A stretch of 64,000 bases of DNA. It comes from JALNZU01 sp964463695 (GTDB lineage Bacteria > Bacteroidota > Bacteroidia > Bacteroidales > F082). Where the stretch lies: the NCBI GenBank assembly GCA_964463695.1, contig CAYXCZ010000022.1, forward strand, positions 7,820-71,819, in the 5' to 3' direction. The notes below the pieces were generated by a model. That model did no database searches, was not told the DNA's origin, and saw only the letters and a program-made list of their open reading frames with translations. The translations under genes and the position numbers were made by a program. Positions 17,671-26,475 of the stretch are shown piece after piece (the stretch's first letter is position 1; every line of letters starts with the position of its first letter).

Positions 17671-20472
17671 TTTTTTTCGAAGCCGGTAGCGCTTTTCTTC
17701 AATACCTCTTATAGTGATATTGAGCAAAGGCGCTATCTCTTTTGAAGTGAGGTTCATTCGCAAGTAAGCACAGAGCCGGAAATCACTGGGTGTCAGTTCG
17801 GGGTACGCTTGTTTGAGCCGTTTAAAAAAGTTTTCATGAGCCTGGTCAAAAAGATATTCGAACATTTCCCAGTCATGCTCGCTGTTGATGCTGGTTTCGA
17901 TTAACTTACTAATTTTAGAATAGTATTTTGTTGGAAGCCGACTGCCAAGTTCTTCCTTTTGTTGGTTTAATTCTTTCCTGATTTCAATAAGAAGCTCGTT
18001 TTTTTTAATCATGGCCATGGTGTTTTTTGCCAACTCCATGTTTTTCATTGTGATTTCTGTATGCAGTTTGTCATTTGAGAGTTTGAATAGTTCAGCCTCA
18101 GCCTGACTGCTTTTAGATTTCATCAGTTCGTTTTCTTCTTTAAGCGCTTTCTCCTGCCGAAGCCATTGCCGGCGCCGGTAGCTGTGCCATAACAATAGAA
18201 AAAATGCAATAGTAAGTATTACATAGCCAGCATATGCATACCACGAAAGGTACCAGGGCGGACGAATTTTGAAAGTAACAGAAGTGGTTTCAGTGGGCAT
18301 TCCAACAGATGTGAGCCCTCTCACATTGAAAGTGTAATTGCCGGAAGGAAGGCGTGTGTATGTAATTTTGGTGGAGGTGTTCCACTTCGACCATGAATTT
18401 TCCAATCCTTCCAGATAATATTGATAATACGCTAGTCGCCCTGTCATCTCCGTCATTGAAAATGATAAGGTTGCGTTATTATACCCGTTCGAAAGCTGAG
18501 GTTTATGTTTCAGGAATGTGTTAAAGACAAGTTTCTTATTTCCGGATGCCTGACTGAAAAGTATTTGTTTCATTTCAGGAGGACTGGAAACAGTATTTAG
18601 TTGAGTCATTTTTGTCAGGTCAAGTATCCCAAATCCATCTTCCAGACTAATAAGTTGCTTGTTATTTGTAATATCTACGATGCTTTCATTTAAATCAACC
18701 AATTGTAAATCAAACATTTCTGGAATTATTCTATATATCAGTCTGGCTTTATCGAATCTGATCTCAAACATCCCAATTTCGTCCTTTTTAATGAACCAAT
18801 AGGTGTTTAACCCAATTGGGATAATTGTTTCAGCACTTGCAAAACTTCCCAATTGTTTGTTTATGGTGTCCCAAGGTGAAAATTTGCATGATACGGCATC
18901 CCATTCAAAAAGCTGTTCACCTGAAGGAACTACGATACGGTTATCCACTTTAAAAACTCTGTTGGTCTGAAAACTAAGACCCTCTTCAATCCCTAAAAGC
19001 TTGTTTTCAACCACTGTCTCGAACAAAGGATCTGCTTTTAGGAGGTATAAACCTTTTATACTATGGCCAAGTATCATGTTTCCCATATGATCAACTTCCA
19101 GAAAGCGGGCAGGAGCTATAAAACCATTCAGACTTCGGGCAAAGGTCCAGATGTCATCAACTTTCTTAAAAACAACGATTTCATTGTATGTGCTTTGAAG
19201 CATCAACTCTTCTTCACCAACACGAAATGGTTTCAGGTTATAGCCTCCGTTAATGCTGCTGACTTTTCTCAGTTTTTGTTCGTCAATAATATATGTTCCA
19301 TTGTTTAGTCCACAATATAACTGATTATTAAGTACTTTTAAAAACCAAACCTGACCTTGCGTGCCCTGAACAAACTCCCGCTTTATAAAATCGCCCCGGG
19401 AATTTGTTTCAAAGCAGAATACTCCCTGATTTGTGCCGACATAAAGTTTTCCTTTGTAAAGAGCTGCTGTGTAAGAGCTTCCCATTTCGGGTTCGTTATT
19501 TTTTTCAACAGGAGAATGAAACCAGATAAAGTCAAATCCCTTATCTAAACCTACCCATAAGTTTAGATCCTTATCAGCATAAAGTGATAATACGGTATTG
19601 TTTTGCAGTCCATTGGAGCTGTTGAGATGCTGCAATAACTCCCCTTGCTGGTCAAGAACAAAAATACCTTTTAGAATTGTGCCTAAAATAATTTTGTCAC
19701 CGAGCATTGTGCCTCCGTTTATCTTGTATTCTTTAAGGAGTTGGTTCGAAGGGACGTCCCATGCAGTAAAGTTTAATCCGTCAAATAGATACAGACCCAT
19801 TGATGCTGTGCCAATAACGAAACGACCATTGGATAACTTAAACATTGATTTTACTTCGGTAGTTGCAAAAAAGTCGCTCCCTTCAATAAGATGTAATTTA
19901 TTGTTAATCAACTCATAAAGTGCCCCGTTGATTGCCTGGGTAAATATTCTGCCACCACTCTTTAGTAGGAACAGAACCGGACCGGGTAAATCTAAAGGCT
20001 CAACATTTTTTTGATCATACTTGAAAATGTTACCAAAACTTTGAAAATAGATCATTCCATCAGCCTCAACAATTTTCCAAATCTCGTCGTTTTGAAACCT
20101 GCTCTTATCAACCAGCGGAATCAATGAAGTATATTCCCACCCGCCTGTTTGAACTTCTTGCCAATAACCAAATTCCTGAAATGAACCAATATAAACTCTG
20201 TCGCCTATACTTTTAACTGACCGGATGATCGTTTTATCTTTCATTTCTAGCATACGTGGTTGCGATCCATCGAGCATAAGCAATCCATTGCTCGTGGCCA
20301 CAAAAACCCGTCCTTTTTCATCTTTACATATCTCCCAGTTTTGACTTCCTCCTTTATAAGAGGTGCTCTGATGGTGGAATACTGTAAACTGCTGCTGAGA
20401 AATTCCTTCGCTTATACAAATGAAAAAAGTACAAAAGAAAAGTGATAACAATTTGAAATACAACAATTTCAT
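17620..20472 (-). CDS. Membrane-spanning two-component-propeller/Y_Y_Y regulator with LuxR-type HTH
   Basis: A 950-residue one-piece sensor and DNA-binding protein. It has a signal peptide (1-26), then a long seven-bladed-type propeller region to about 665 with recurrent blades (VYIGSFQEFGYWQ, LWVGLDKGFDF, LYVGTNQGVFCF). A Y_Y_Y domain spans about 675-745 (AYYQYYLEGLENSWSKW, YTRLPSGNYTFNVRG) and a transmembrane helix about 752-775. A long coiled coil follows to about 860. The C-terminal LuxR-family helix-turn-helix reads LTPSDFRLCAYLRMNLTSKEIAPLL then IRGIEEKRYRLRKK. There is no histidine kinase, receiver or phosphoacceptor domain, so a periplasmic signal is probably passed straight to DNA. 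It is convergent with and touching the T9SS adhesin gene; whether it regulates that gene is untested inference. Confidence 0.85.
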   Translation of the reverse strand: MKLLYFKLLSLFFCTFFICISEGISQQQFTVFHHQSTSYKGGSQNWEICKDEKGRVFVATSNGLLMLDGSQPRMLEMKDKTIIRSVKSIGDRVYIGSFQEFGYWQEVQTGGWEYTSLIPLVDKSRFQNDEIWKIVEADGMIYFQSFGNIFKYDQKNVEPLDLPGPVLFLLKSGGRIFTQAINGALYELINNKLHLIEGSDFFATTEVKSMFKLSNGRFVIGTASMGLYLFDGLNFTAWDVPSNQLLKEYKINGGTMLGDKIILGTILKGIFVLDQQGELLQHLNSSNGLQNNTVLSLYADKDLNLWVGLDKGFDFIWFHSPVEKNNEPEMGSSYTAALYKGKLYVGTNQGVFCFETNSRGDFIKREFVQGTQGQVWFLKVLNNQLYCGLNNGTYIIDEQKLRKVSSINGGYNLKPFRVGEEELMLQSTYNEIVVFKKVDDIWTFARSLNGFIAPARFLEVDHMGNMILGHSIKGLYLLKADPLFETVVENKLLGIEEGLSFQTNRVFKVDNRIVVPSGEQLFEWDAVSCKFSPWDTINKQLGSFASAETIIPIGLNTYWFIKKDEIGMFEIRFDKARLIYRIIPEMFDLQLVDLNESIVDITNNKQLISLEDGFGILDLTKMTQLNTVSSPPEMKQILFSQASGNKKLVFNTFLKHKPQLSNGYNNATLSFSMTEMTGRLAYYQYYLEGLENSWSKWNTSTKITYTRLPSGNYTFNVRGLTSVGMPTETTSVTFKIRPPWYLSWYAYAGYVILTIAFFLLLWHSYRRRQWLRQEKALKEENELMKSKSSQAEAELFKLSNDKLHTEITMKNMELAKNTMAMIKKNELLIEIRKELNQQKEELGSRLPTKYYSKISKLIETSINSEHDWEMFEYLFDQAHENFFKRLKQAYPELTPSDFRLCAYLRMNLTSKEIAPLLNITIRGIEEKRYRLRKKINLQPDQNLTEFIINF

Positions 20473-20758
20473 AAATGGAATATGGTTCTTGCGAGATACT
20501 AATGCTTACTTATCAGTTTATTACCCTGTAAAAATAGTGAATTTGGTAATCCATTTATCATGGATGCCAGTCTTTATATAGCGTTACAATCTCTATTAGT
20601 TACTTTTCTTCCCTTGAAACACACTTAGAAACTAGTAGTTTTTTGATTTTTTCGGGTTTTGGCAAGAATTACCACAATCTTAAATGTAATAACCACTGAA
20701 TGGAATTTATAAAGGATATATAACGAAACATTTTACCTTTGGCAACTCAATTTTTAGA
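20473..20758. other. 286-bp divergent intergenic region
   Basis: It separates the propeller regulator (minus) from the DMT permease (plus). Apart from the -7 box near its right end I see no RNA gene, repeat or convincing operator. Confidence 0.5.
20734..20741 (+). promoter_or_regulatory. Bacteroidota -7 promoter box for the DMT permease
   Basis: TACCTTTG matches TAnnTTTG, 17 nt upstream of the ATG at 20759. Confidence 0.5.
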
Positions 20759-21655
20759 ATGAATTACACAAACTATACTGGCGAACTTGCAGCTGTTGCA
20801 GTAGCTTTTTTTTGGACCATTACTGCATTATCATTTGAAGTAGCAACCAAACGTATTGGATCGCTTGCTGTAAATATCACACGTCTGGTGTTTGCAATGG
20901 TCTTTCTTTCAATCTTCATGTGGATTTATCGTGGATTACCTTTCCCAACTGATGCCAGTCCTCATGCATGGTTATGGTTGAGTTTGAGTGGTTTGGTGGG
21001 CTTTGTTTTCGGCGATTATTTCCTTTTTCACAGCTACCGGCTTATCAGTTCCCGAATAGCCATGCTAATTATGACCTTCGTTCCACCTGTCACTGCTTTT
21101 TTGGGTTGGATAGTGCTTGGCGAAATGATGACGACTCAGCACCTGATTGGAATGACTCTTACAGTTTCTGGAATAGCTCTTACAATTTTCGCAAAACCAA
21201 ACGGACAAAAAATCCAGTTGAAATATCCAATGAAAGGGTTGCTTTATGCATTCTTTGGTGTGCTAGGACAAGCAGGAGGATTGGTATTGAGTAAATACGG
21301 AATGATGGATTACAGTCCTTTTGCAAGCACACAAATCAGAATCATTGCCGGTGCTGTTGGTTTTGGTTTAATAATTGCTTTTACAGGCAAAACAATGTTT
21401 GTGATCAATGCTTTAAAAAATAAAACAGCACTTGCAGGAATAACGATTGGATCCTTTTTTGGACCGTTTTTAGGTGTGTCTTTTTCACTTCTTGCAATTC
21501 AAAATACGAGTACAGGAATAGCAAGCACCATCATGGCTTTAGTGCCAATTTTAATAATTCCGCCCGCAGCCATTTTATTCAAACAACGGGTAACATTACT
21601 CGATTATATAGGAGCTGTGATAAGTGTTGGTGGTGTTGTTATGTTCTTCGTTTAA
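20759..21655 (+). CDS. EamA-family DMT permease
   Basis: A 298-residue inner-membrane protein made of two EamA repeats of about five helices each (ten predicted helices). The first repeat carries FFWTITALSFEVATKRIG and ends in ALTIFAKP. The second begins at about residue 155 (GLLYAFFGVLGQAGGLVLSKYG) and ends in YIGAVISVGGVVMFFV. The drug/metabolite transporter superfamily exports or imports small metabolites, and sequence alone does not give the substrate. It is a single-gene unit. A second EamA permease lies at 54906-55799, but the two sequences differ widely. Confidence 0.88.
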   Translation: MNYTNYTGELAAVAVAFFWTITALSFEVATKRIGSLAVNITRLVFAMVFLSIFMWIYRGLPFPTDASPHAWLWLSLSGLVGFVFGDYFLFHSYRLISSRIAMLIMTFVPPVTAFLGWIVLGEMMTTQHLIGMTLTVSGIALTIFAKPNGQKIQLKYPMKGLLYAFFGVLGQAGGLVLSKYGMMDYSPFASTQIRIIAGAVGFGLIIAFTGKTMFVINALKNKTALAGITIGSFFGPFLGVSFSLLAIQNTSTGIASTIMALVPILIIPPAAILFKQRVTLLDYIGAVISVGGVVMFFV

Positions 21656-21769
21656 ATCATTTAATTAAAAACCATTTTCATTCGTACTTCTCTTGTGAAT
21701 GAATGATTGATCATTAAAGGAAAAAGTGATTAAATGGTTATAAGCTATCTCGCTTTAGATTCAAATGAC

Positions 21770-22549
21770 TTATTTGCCCATAATCGCTGCGGAAAGTTTT
21801 ACAACAATACTTCTGGGAGCAAAGCGTATACTGTTGACCATGAAATAGTTAAGGCTTCCATGAATAGCAACGGCCTTGCCTTTCATCATGGCATTAATGC
21901 CATATTTGGCCACTTCAGCTGAGCTGGGTAGCTTTCTTCCTTTGAAGAGTTTGCTTTCGGTTGCTTTAGCTTCTTTGGCAAAATTGGACTCGGTAGCCCC
22001 TGGACAGAGTGCGGTTACTGTTACTCCTGTACCGGCTAGCTCAGCTCCAATTGCCTCGCTGAAATGCAAAACAAATGCTTTTGTAGCAAAATAAACAGCC
22101 ATTCCCGGGCCAGGCTGAAACGCTGCTGTTGAAGCAATATTTAGAATTTTACCGCTCTTTCTTTTTATCATATCCGGTAAAAATAGATGTGTAAGATATG
22201 CCAGTGTCGTCATATTCAAATTTATCATCTGTTCCTGACGATTCCAATCTGTTTCATGGAAATTACCTAATTCACCAAAACCAGCATTGTTAATAAGATA
22301 ATCAACCTGAAATTTGTGTGATGAACACCATTCAAAAACGCTTAATGCATTTTTATATTCACTCAAATCTTGTGTAAGTATATTAACCTCCACATCAAAC
22401 TGATTATGAAGTGATTGAGCCAGTTCCTCAAGTTTTGAAGCGCTTCGTGCAACTAAAATAAGATTGACTTTTTGAGCGGCAAGCACACGGGCAAATTCAA
22501 GACCAATCCCTGATGATGCTCCGGTAATTAATGCGGTTTTTGTTGACAT
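21770..22549 (-). CDS. Short-chain dehydrogenase/reductase
   Basis: A 259-residue classical SDR. The NAD(P) motif TGASSGIG is at 9-16, NNAG at 87-90, and the catalytic triad is S140, Y153 and K157 (VYFATKAF). R35 after the second strand (ILVAR) suggests NADP(H) preference. The C-terminal third (FAKEAKATESKLFKGRKLPSSAEVAKYG) resembles the DltE/YqjQ-like group, whose substrates are mostly undefined. It has its own -7 box in the 140-bp divergent region shared with the glycosidase-like gene. Confidence 0.9.
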   Translation of the reverse strand: MSTKTALITGASSGIGLEFARVLAAQKVNLILVARSASKLEELAQSLHNQFDVEVNILTQDLSEYKNALSVFEWCSSHKFQVDYLINNAGFGELGNFHETDWNRQEQMINLNMTTLAYLTHLFLPDMIKRKSGKILNIASTAAFQPGPGMAVYFATKAFVLHFSEAIGAELAGTGVTVTALCPGATESNFAKEAKATESKLFKGRKLPSSAEVAKYGINAMMKGKAVAIHGSLNYFMVNSIRFAPRSIVVKLSAAIMGK

Positions 22550-22567
22550 AAGGTGTTTTTATTTCAA

Positions 22568-22575
22568 CAAAAGTA
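22568..22575 (-). promoter_or_regulatory. Bacteroidota -7 promoter box for the SDR gene
   Basis: The minus strand reads TACTTTTG, 18 nt upstream of the SDR ATG. Confidence 0.5.
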
Positions 22576-22655
22576 ATCTTAAATTATTGATCGGTTTTAA
22601 TTGTTTAGTTATAAATGTGTTAATTATCTGGCTTGTAACCTGATGTATTTTATGA

Positions 22656-22663
22656 TACATTTG
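22656..22663 (+). promoter_or_regulatory. Bacteroidota promoter for the T9SS glycosidase-like gene
   Basis: TACATTTG (-7) lies 26 nt upstream of the ATG at 22690. A TTG at 22633-22635 sits about 20 nt further upstream, as expected for the -33 box. Confidence 0.55.
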
Positions 22664-22689
22664 CGTAAACAAACAAAAAATGGATTCTC

Positions 22690-24582
22690 ATGAACTACCT
22701 CAGACTAACAGTTTTACTTTCTTTTATTTTTTTAAAACTCTCCTTAAGTGCTCAGTTACCCGATAGTTGTAAGCTGGTTTTTGGAACAAATCTTGGGGGG
22801 TTAGCGGATTATGGAACCGAACTACCTTTTGTCGATATGATGCATCACAGCCGCATTTGGTACACAAAAGACGTAGGAAATCCAAATAGTCCTTTTGATT
22901 CAGGTGCAGCTGACAGCATGAGTTACCGCGCTGACGGTTATCCAACACACTTGCCACAGGAAATAGCTGGCAGAACTTATACTCAGCGTGTGGCAACCAT
23001 ATGGGCGATTACAGATGGCTGGCAGTCAGGGCAGTATGTGGTGCTTTGGGATGGCACTGGCAGCTTGTCTTTTTGGGGTGGCATCAGTAATATTCAGCAA
23101 ACTTCAAGCAATCGTCTCACCTTCGATTTCATGAATCCTTTGGGAAGTATTCTTGAAATGACCTTGCTCGAATCAGAAATATCTGATCCGGTTCGCAATA
23201 TCCGAGTTATAAATGCTGATTTTGAAAACAGTTATTTAGATCAGCCGTTCAATCCAATTTGGCTCGAGAAACTTAACTCATTCAAATCAGTTAGGTTTAT
23301 GGATTGGGGCGCAACTAATAACTGGGGGCAAAGTGAAAGCTGGTCATGGCAAAATCCTGAACTGGCCGAATGGGATGAAAGATCGAAAATGGATCATTAC
23401 ACATGGGCATATAATAAAGGTATACCCTATGAAATGATGATTCGTTTGATGAACGATTTTAACCTTGATGGCTGGGTATGTGTGCCTCACAATGCAGGTG
23501 ATTATTATATCTATCAAATGGCACAACTATTTTATAATGAGCTCGAAACTGACCGTGAACTTACGGTAGAGTACAGCAATGAGATATGGAACTGGATGTT
23601 TGGACAAACTCAATGGCTCAATCATTATGGTTGCGAGTTGCAGGGAATAAGTTGGCCCGAAGGGATTGTGCCTTATATACAAAACTGCATGGATATCTGG
23701 ACAGGGATTTTCGGATCTGACAGCAGCAGACTTAAAAGAGCGGTTGGAGTGCAAACAGCCTGGCTTGATGTGAGCCAGAGGATCACTTTTAACATGGAAG
23801 TCGGAAGTTTCGACCTGGTTTCGCCGACATATTATTTTGGATTAAGTGATGAAACACTAGAAGCAGAATTGGATGTTTTAGGCCCGGCAGCTACTGTATC
23901 AGATGTAGCACAACGCGTGCGCCAAAGCCGCAATCAAAACGAAAAACCCTGGATGCAAGCTATTAAAGATGAACTTGCAACACCGCTTGGATTGCCAATG
24001 GCTTTCTACGAAGGCGGACAACACATCACACCAAATCCTTTTGGCGTAGAGCCAACCTATTCACAGGCTTTGCTTGATATTCAACGTGATACAACAATGT
24101 ACAACCTTTACAATGAATGGTTTACCTTTCTGCGTAGCCTGCAACAAGGTGATGAGTCTCTGCACTGTATGAATTTCTCCTTTATCGGTCAGCGGTCGGC
24201 ACGCTATGGAAGTTGGGGTATTCTTGAAACCATGGATCAGGACACGGCATTGATACCTGCTCCCAAATACAGGGCTTTGATGGAGAACATTTTTCCTGGA
24301 TGCTACAATGTGACTGTCGTGAATGAGACTCCCGGACCACATGAAATCAGGATGTATCCAAATCCTGCTTGCAGCGAGGTGAATATGGATCTTACAAGTC
24401 ATCAATCAATTTTAAGGATCGAAATAATGGATGTCTCTGGTAAAATAATTACAGAATACTTCCCGCCATTTTCTCCTTTATTTCGCTTGGATCTAACTCA
24501 ATTTCGAGATCAGATGTATTTCATAAATGTTTCTTTTAAAGATGGAACGTATACAACACTTAAGCTAATACGTTCTGAATAA
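22690..24582 (+). CDS. Secreted glycoside-hydrolase-like protein with T9SS sorting domain
   Basis: A 630-residue secreted protein: signal peptide 1-21, a beta-rich N-terminal part, a (beta/alpha)8-like catalytic part from about 185 to 545, and a T9SS sorting domain from about 553 (IRMYPNPACSEVNMDL ... TTLKLIRSE). LTVEYSNEIWNWMFG places an Asn-Glu pair at N297-E298, like the acid/base of clan GH-A enzymes. MAFYEGGQH places E441 where a nucleophile would be expected. The assignment to clan GH-A rests on these two motifs and fold-like spacing, not on a known family. The substrate is unknown, and a non-catalytic glycan-binding protein remains possible. It is monocistronic. Confidence 0.72.
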   Translation: MNYLRLTVLLSFIFLKLSLSAQLPDSCKLVFGTNLGGLADYGTELPFVDMMHHSRIWYTKDVGNPNSPFDSGAADSMSYRADGYPTHLPQEIAGRTYTQRVATIWAITDGWQSGQYVVLWDGTGSLSFWGGISNIQQTSSNRLTFDFMNPLGSILEMTLLESEISDPVRNIRVINADFENSYLDQPFNPIWLEKLNSFKSVRFMDWGATNNWGQSESWSWQNPELAEWDERSKMDHYTWAYNKGIPYEMMIRLMNDFNLDGWVCVPHNAGDYYIYQMAQLFYNELETDRELTVEYSNEIWNWMFGQTQWLNHYGCELQGISWPEGIVPYIQNCMDIWTGIFGSDSSRLKRAVGVQTAWLDVSQRITFNMEVGSFDLVSPTYYFGLSDETLEAELDVLGPAATVSDVAQRVRQSRNQNEKPWMQAIKDELATPLGLPMAFYEGGQHITPNPFGVEPTYSQALLDIQRDTTMYNLYNEWFTFLRSLQQGDESLHCMNFSFIGQRSARYGSWGILETMDQDTALIPAPKYRALMENIFPGCYNVTVVNETPGPHEIRMYPNPACSEVNMDLTSHQSILRIEIMDVSGKIITEYFPPFSPLFRLDLTQFRDQMYFINVSFKDGTYTTLKLIRSE

Positions 24583-24633
24583 GAACTTTGGAGATTGAGG
24601 TATCAACTGTAATTTGATTTTTTGGTTACAAAG

Positions 24634-26268
24634 CTATTTTAGTATCACTTCAAAGGTTGTTTCACCAATTTGTCCGTTTTGGCCAATACCTGCAACTTTT
24701 ATTTGATGTTGATTTTGCCCCCTGAACCAAACAACTTTGGCATTTTGATTGTCTTCAAAAAAGAGCAGTCCACCGTTACATTCCCAGAATAACTGCTTGT
24801 AATCTGATCTTGATGCCTTATAAACAGATACTTGACTGTCATTAAACAAATAGCGGGGGCCTTCAATTAAGGGCATTTTTGGTGTAAGCTGATCAAGGAT
24901 AAATGTTGAAATTTCGGTTGAAATTGAATCGTATACAGGAGTCAGGATATTATCGCTGTTGATATGTGGCTCATGTCCTTGTCCGGTAAATGTATACAGT
25001 TTTGCAGGAATCCCAAAAAGCGAAGCTCTGCGGCTAATGGGTAAAGAACCATTTACTTTTTGGGTAAAAAATGAGGACAAACGCTGACTAACATTGGCAA
25101 AGGGATAATTGAAATCATAAGGTACAACAGCATCTTCATCACCATGAATGAGCAACAATGGGGTCTTTTCGTAAGGATCGAGCATTTCGATTTCAGGAAG
25201 TGCACCCCACATATTTATAACGCCTTTGATGGTATAAGTGCCTGTCTCATTGTTTGCAGAGCAATCAAGGCAGCCGAGGTCTGTCTGGAGTTTTATCAGA
25301 TTTCCCCTGGCACTTGGCCAAACTTCGTTTTGTTCCAGAAAGGCTGTCATCAGCGAGATGAAACCTCCGGCACTGTTCCCCCCAATGAAAACCTGCTCAG
25401 GATCGATACGAAAGGCTGTTGATCTTGTGCTAAGGAAGCGTAAGGCAGCTCTGGCATCTTGAACGCTTCGATACATGGCCCGCTCAAGGTTGGTATATGC
25501 TCCAGGCAAAAAAACAAAGCCCATCCGGTAATTGATCGACGCAACCACGAAACCTTTTCGGGCAAGATTCTGTGCTAAAGCCACCTGAAGCTTATCAGCT
25601 TTATCACCAGCGATGAAGCCTCCGCCATGAATCAGAAGCACCAAAGGCCTTTTGGCTTCTGGATCTGAGTCAGGATAATACAAATCCATTTTCAGATCAA
25701 GATCGGGTTTCAAAATACTGTTTCGAATGTTATCTGCAACTTCCAGAATAATTTGAGAATATTCCACATGTAGCTGGTCCTCAATACTCAACGAAGTGTA
25801 ATAACCTGGGGCTTTACCATAGGTTGTTTCCAATTTATGTATCTCTGTTCTGATGTTGTCGCGGTAACGATAAGGCGCTTGAGGATAGGGTTTTAACTCA
25901 TTCATTCTGAATTGGATATCTTTCGCAAAAGCCCTTTTCAACACAAATGAATTTTGACTTGTTTCGAGTTTTCCCCTGATTTTTTTCAGTTCTTTTCCTT
26001 CGCTTTTCAAAATAAGTTTGCGACCATTCCACTTGCTTTTAAAAGTTTTCATGTCCGAAATACCTTTGTCAGTCAGAACATAAATACCTTGTAATGAATC
26101 AATTCCATTGCCAAAGCGAATTGCAAGTTGATTCTCATCGTTAATGTACCAGTTACTGTTGCTCAGACCTGTTGAATTTGTGTGGCTGCAAGATTGGAAA
26201 AGTATGGCAAACAAAAAGATAAAAAAATAGGGAAATAATTTTGATTGGAGGAGAAAGTGACGATTCAT
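24634..26268 (-). CDS. Lipoprotein alpha/beta-hydrolase (carboxylesterase type) with C-terminal beta domain
   Basis: The frame opens at 26316, but I choose the ATG at 26268: it begins MNRHFLLQSKLFPYFFIF, reaches a lipobox-like LFQSC, and lies downstream of a -7 box. The protein is 544 residues. About 100 N-terminal residues are unassigned. An esterase domain follows with the oxyanion motif LLIHGGGFIAGD, nucleophile Ser in IGGNSAGGFISL, Asp in IHGDEDAVVPY and His in TGQGHEPH, a complete triad. A C-terminal beta-sandwich of about 80 residues ends in TTFEVILK. Extracytoplasmic deacylation of a glycan or xenobiotic ester is plausible, given the neighbouring glycosidase-like and NodB genes, but the substrate is not shown. 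Confidence 0.83.
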   Translation of the reverse strand: MNRHFLLQSKLFPYFFIFLFAILFQSCSHTNSTGLSNSNWYINDENQLAIRFGNGIDSLQGIYVLTDKGISDMKTFKSKWNGRKLILKSEGKELKKIRGKLETSQNSFVLKRAFAKDIQFRMNELKPYPQAPYRYRDNIRTEIHKLETTYGKAPGYYTSLSIEDQLHVEYSQIILEVADNIRNSILKPDLDLKMDLYYPDSDPEAKRPLVLLIHGGGFIAGDKADKLQVALAQNLARKGFVVASINYRMGFVFLPGAYTNLERAMYRSVQDARAALRFLSTRSTAFRIDPEQVFIGGNSAGGFISLMTAFLEQNEVWPSARGNLIKLQTDLGCLDCSANNETGTYTIKGVINMWGALPEIEMLDPYEKTPLLLIHGDEDAVVPYDFNYPFANVSQRLSSFFTQKVNGSLPISRRASLFGIPAKLYTFTGQGHEPHINSDNILTPVYDSISTEISTFILDQLTPKMPLIEGPRYLFNDSQVSVYKASRSDYKQLFWECNGGLLFFEDNQNAKVVWFRGQNQHQIKVAGIGQNGQIGETTFEVILK

Positions 26269-26298
26269 TTTCGGGCTGATTTTGACCACAACTATGAG

Positions 26299-26306
26299 CA
26301 AAATTA
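26299..26306 (-). promoter_or_regulatory. Bacteroidota -7 promoter box for the lipoprotein esterase
   Basis: The minus strand reads TAATTTTG, 30 nt upstream of the ATG at 26268. Its position argues against initiation at 26316. Confidence 0.4.
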
Positions 26307-26475
26307 GACCTTTCACTCCGATAATAAGTGAAAGTTTAAATCATTTTTTTGAATACTTTTTCATCGATTTTTCAGTTTAACTTGTAAAATGGACATCATA
26401 ACTATCTTTCCTGTACTTTTATACTATCTCAAGTGTTGTGTTGCTTTTTAATTTTTATCATGTAAATCATTGTAT

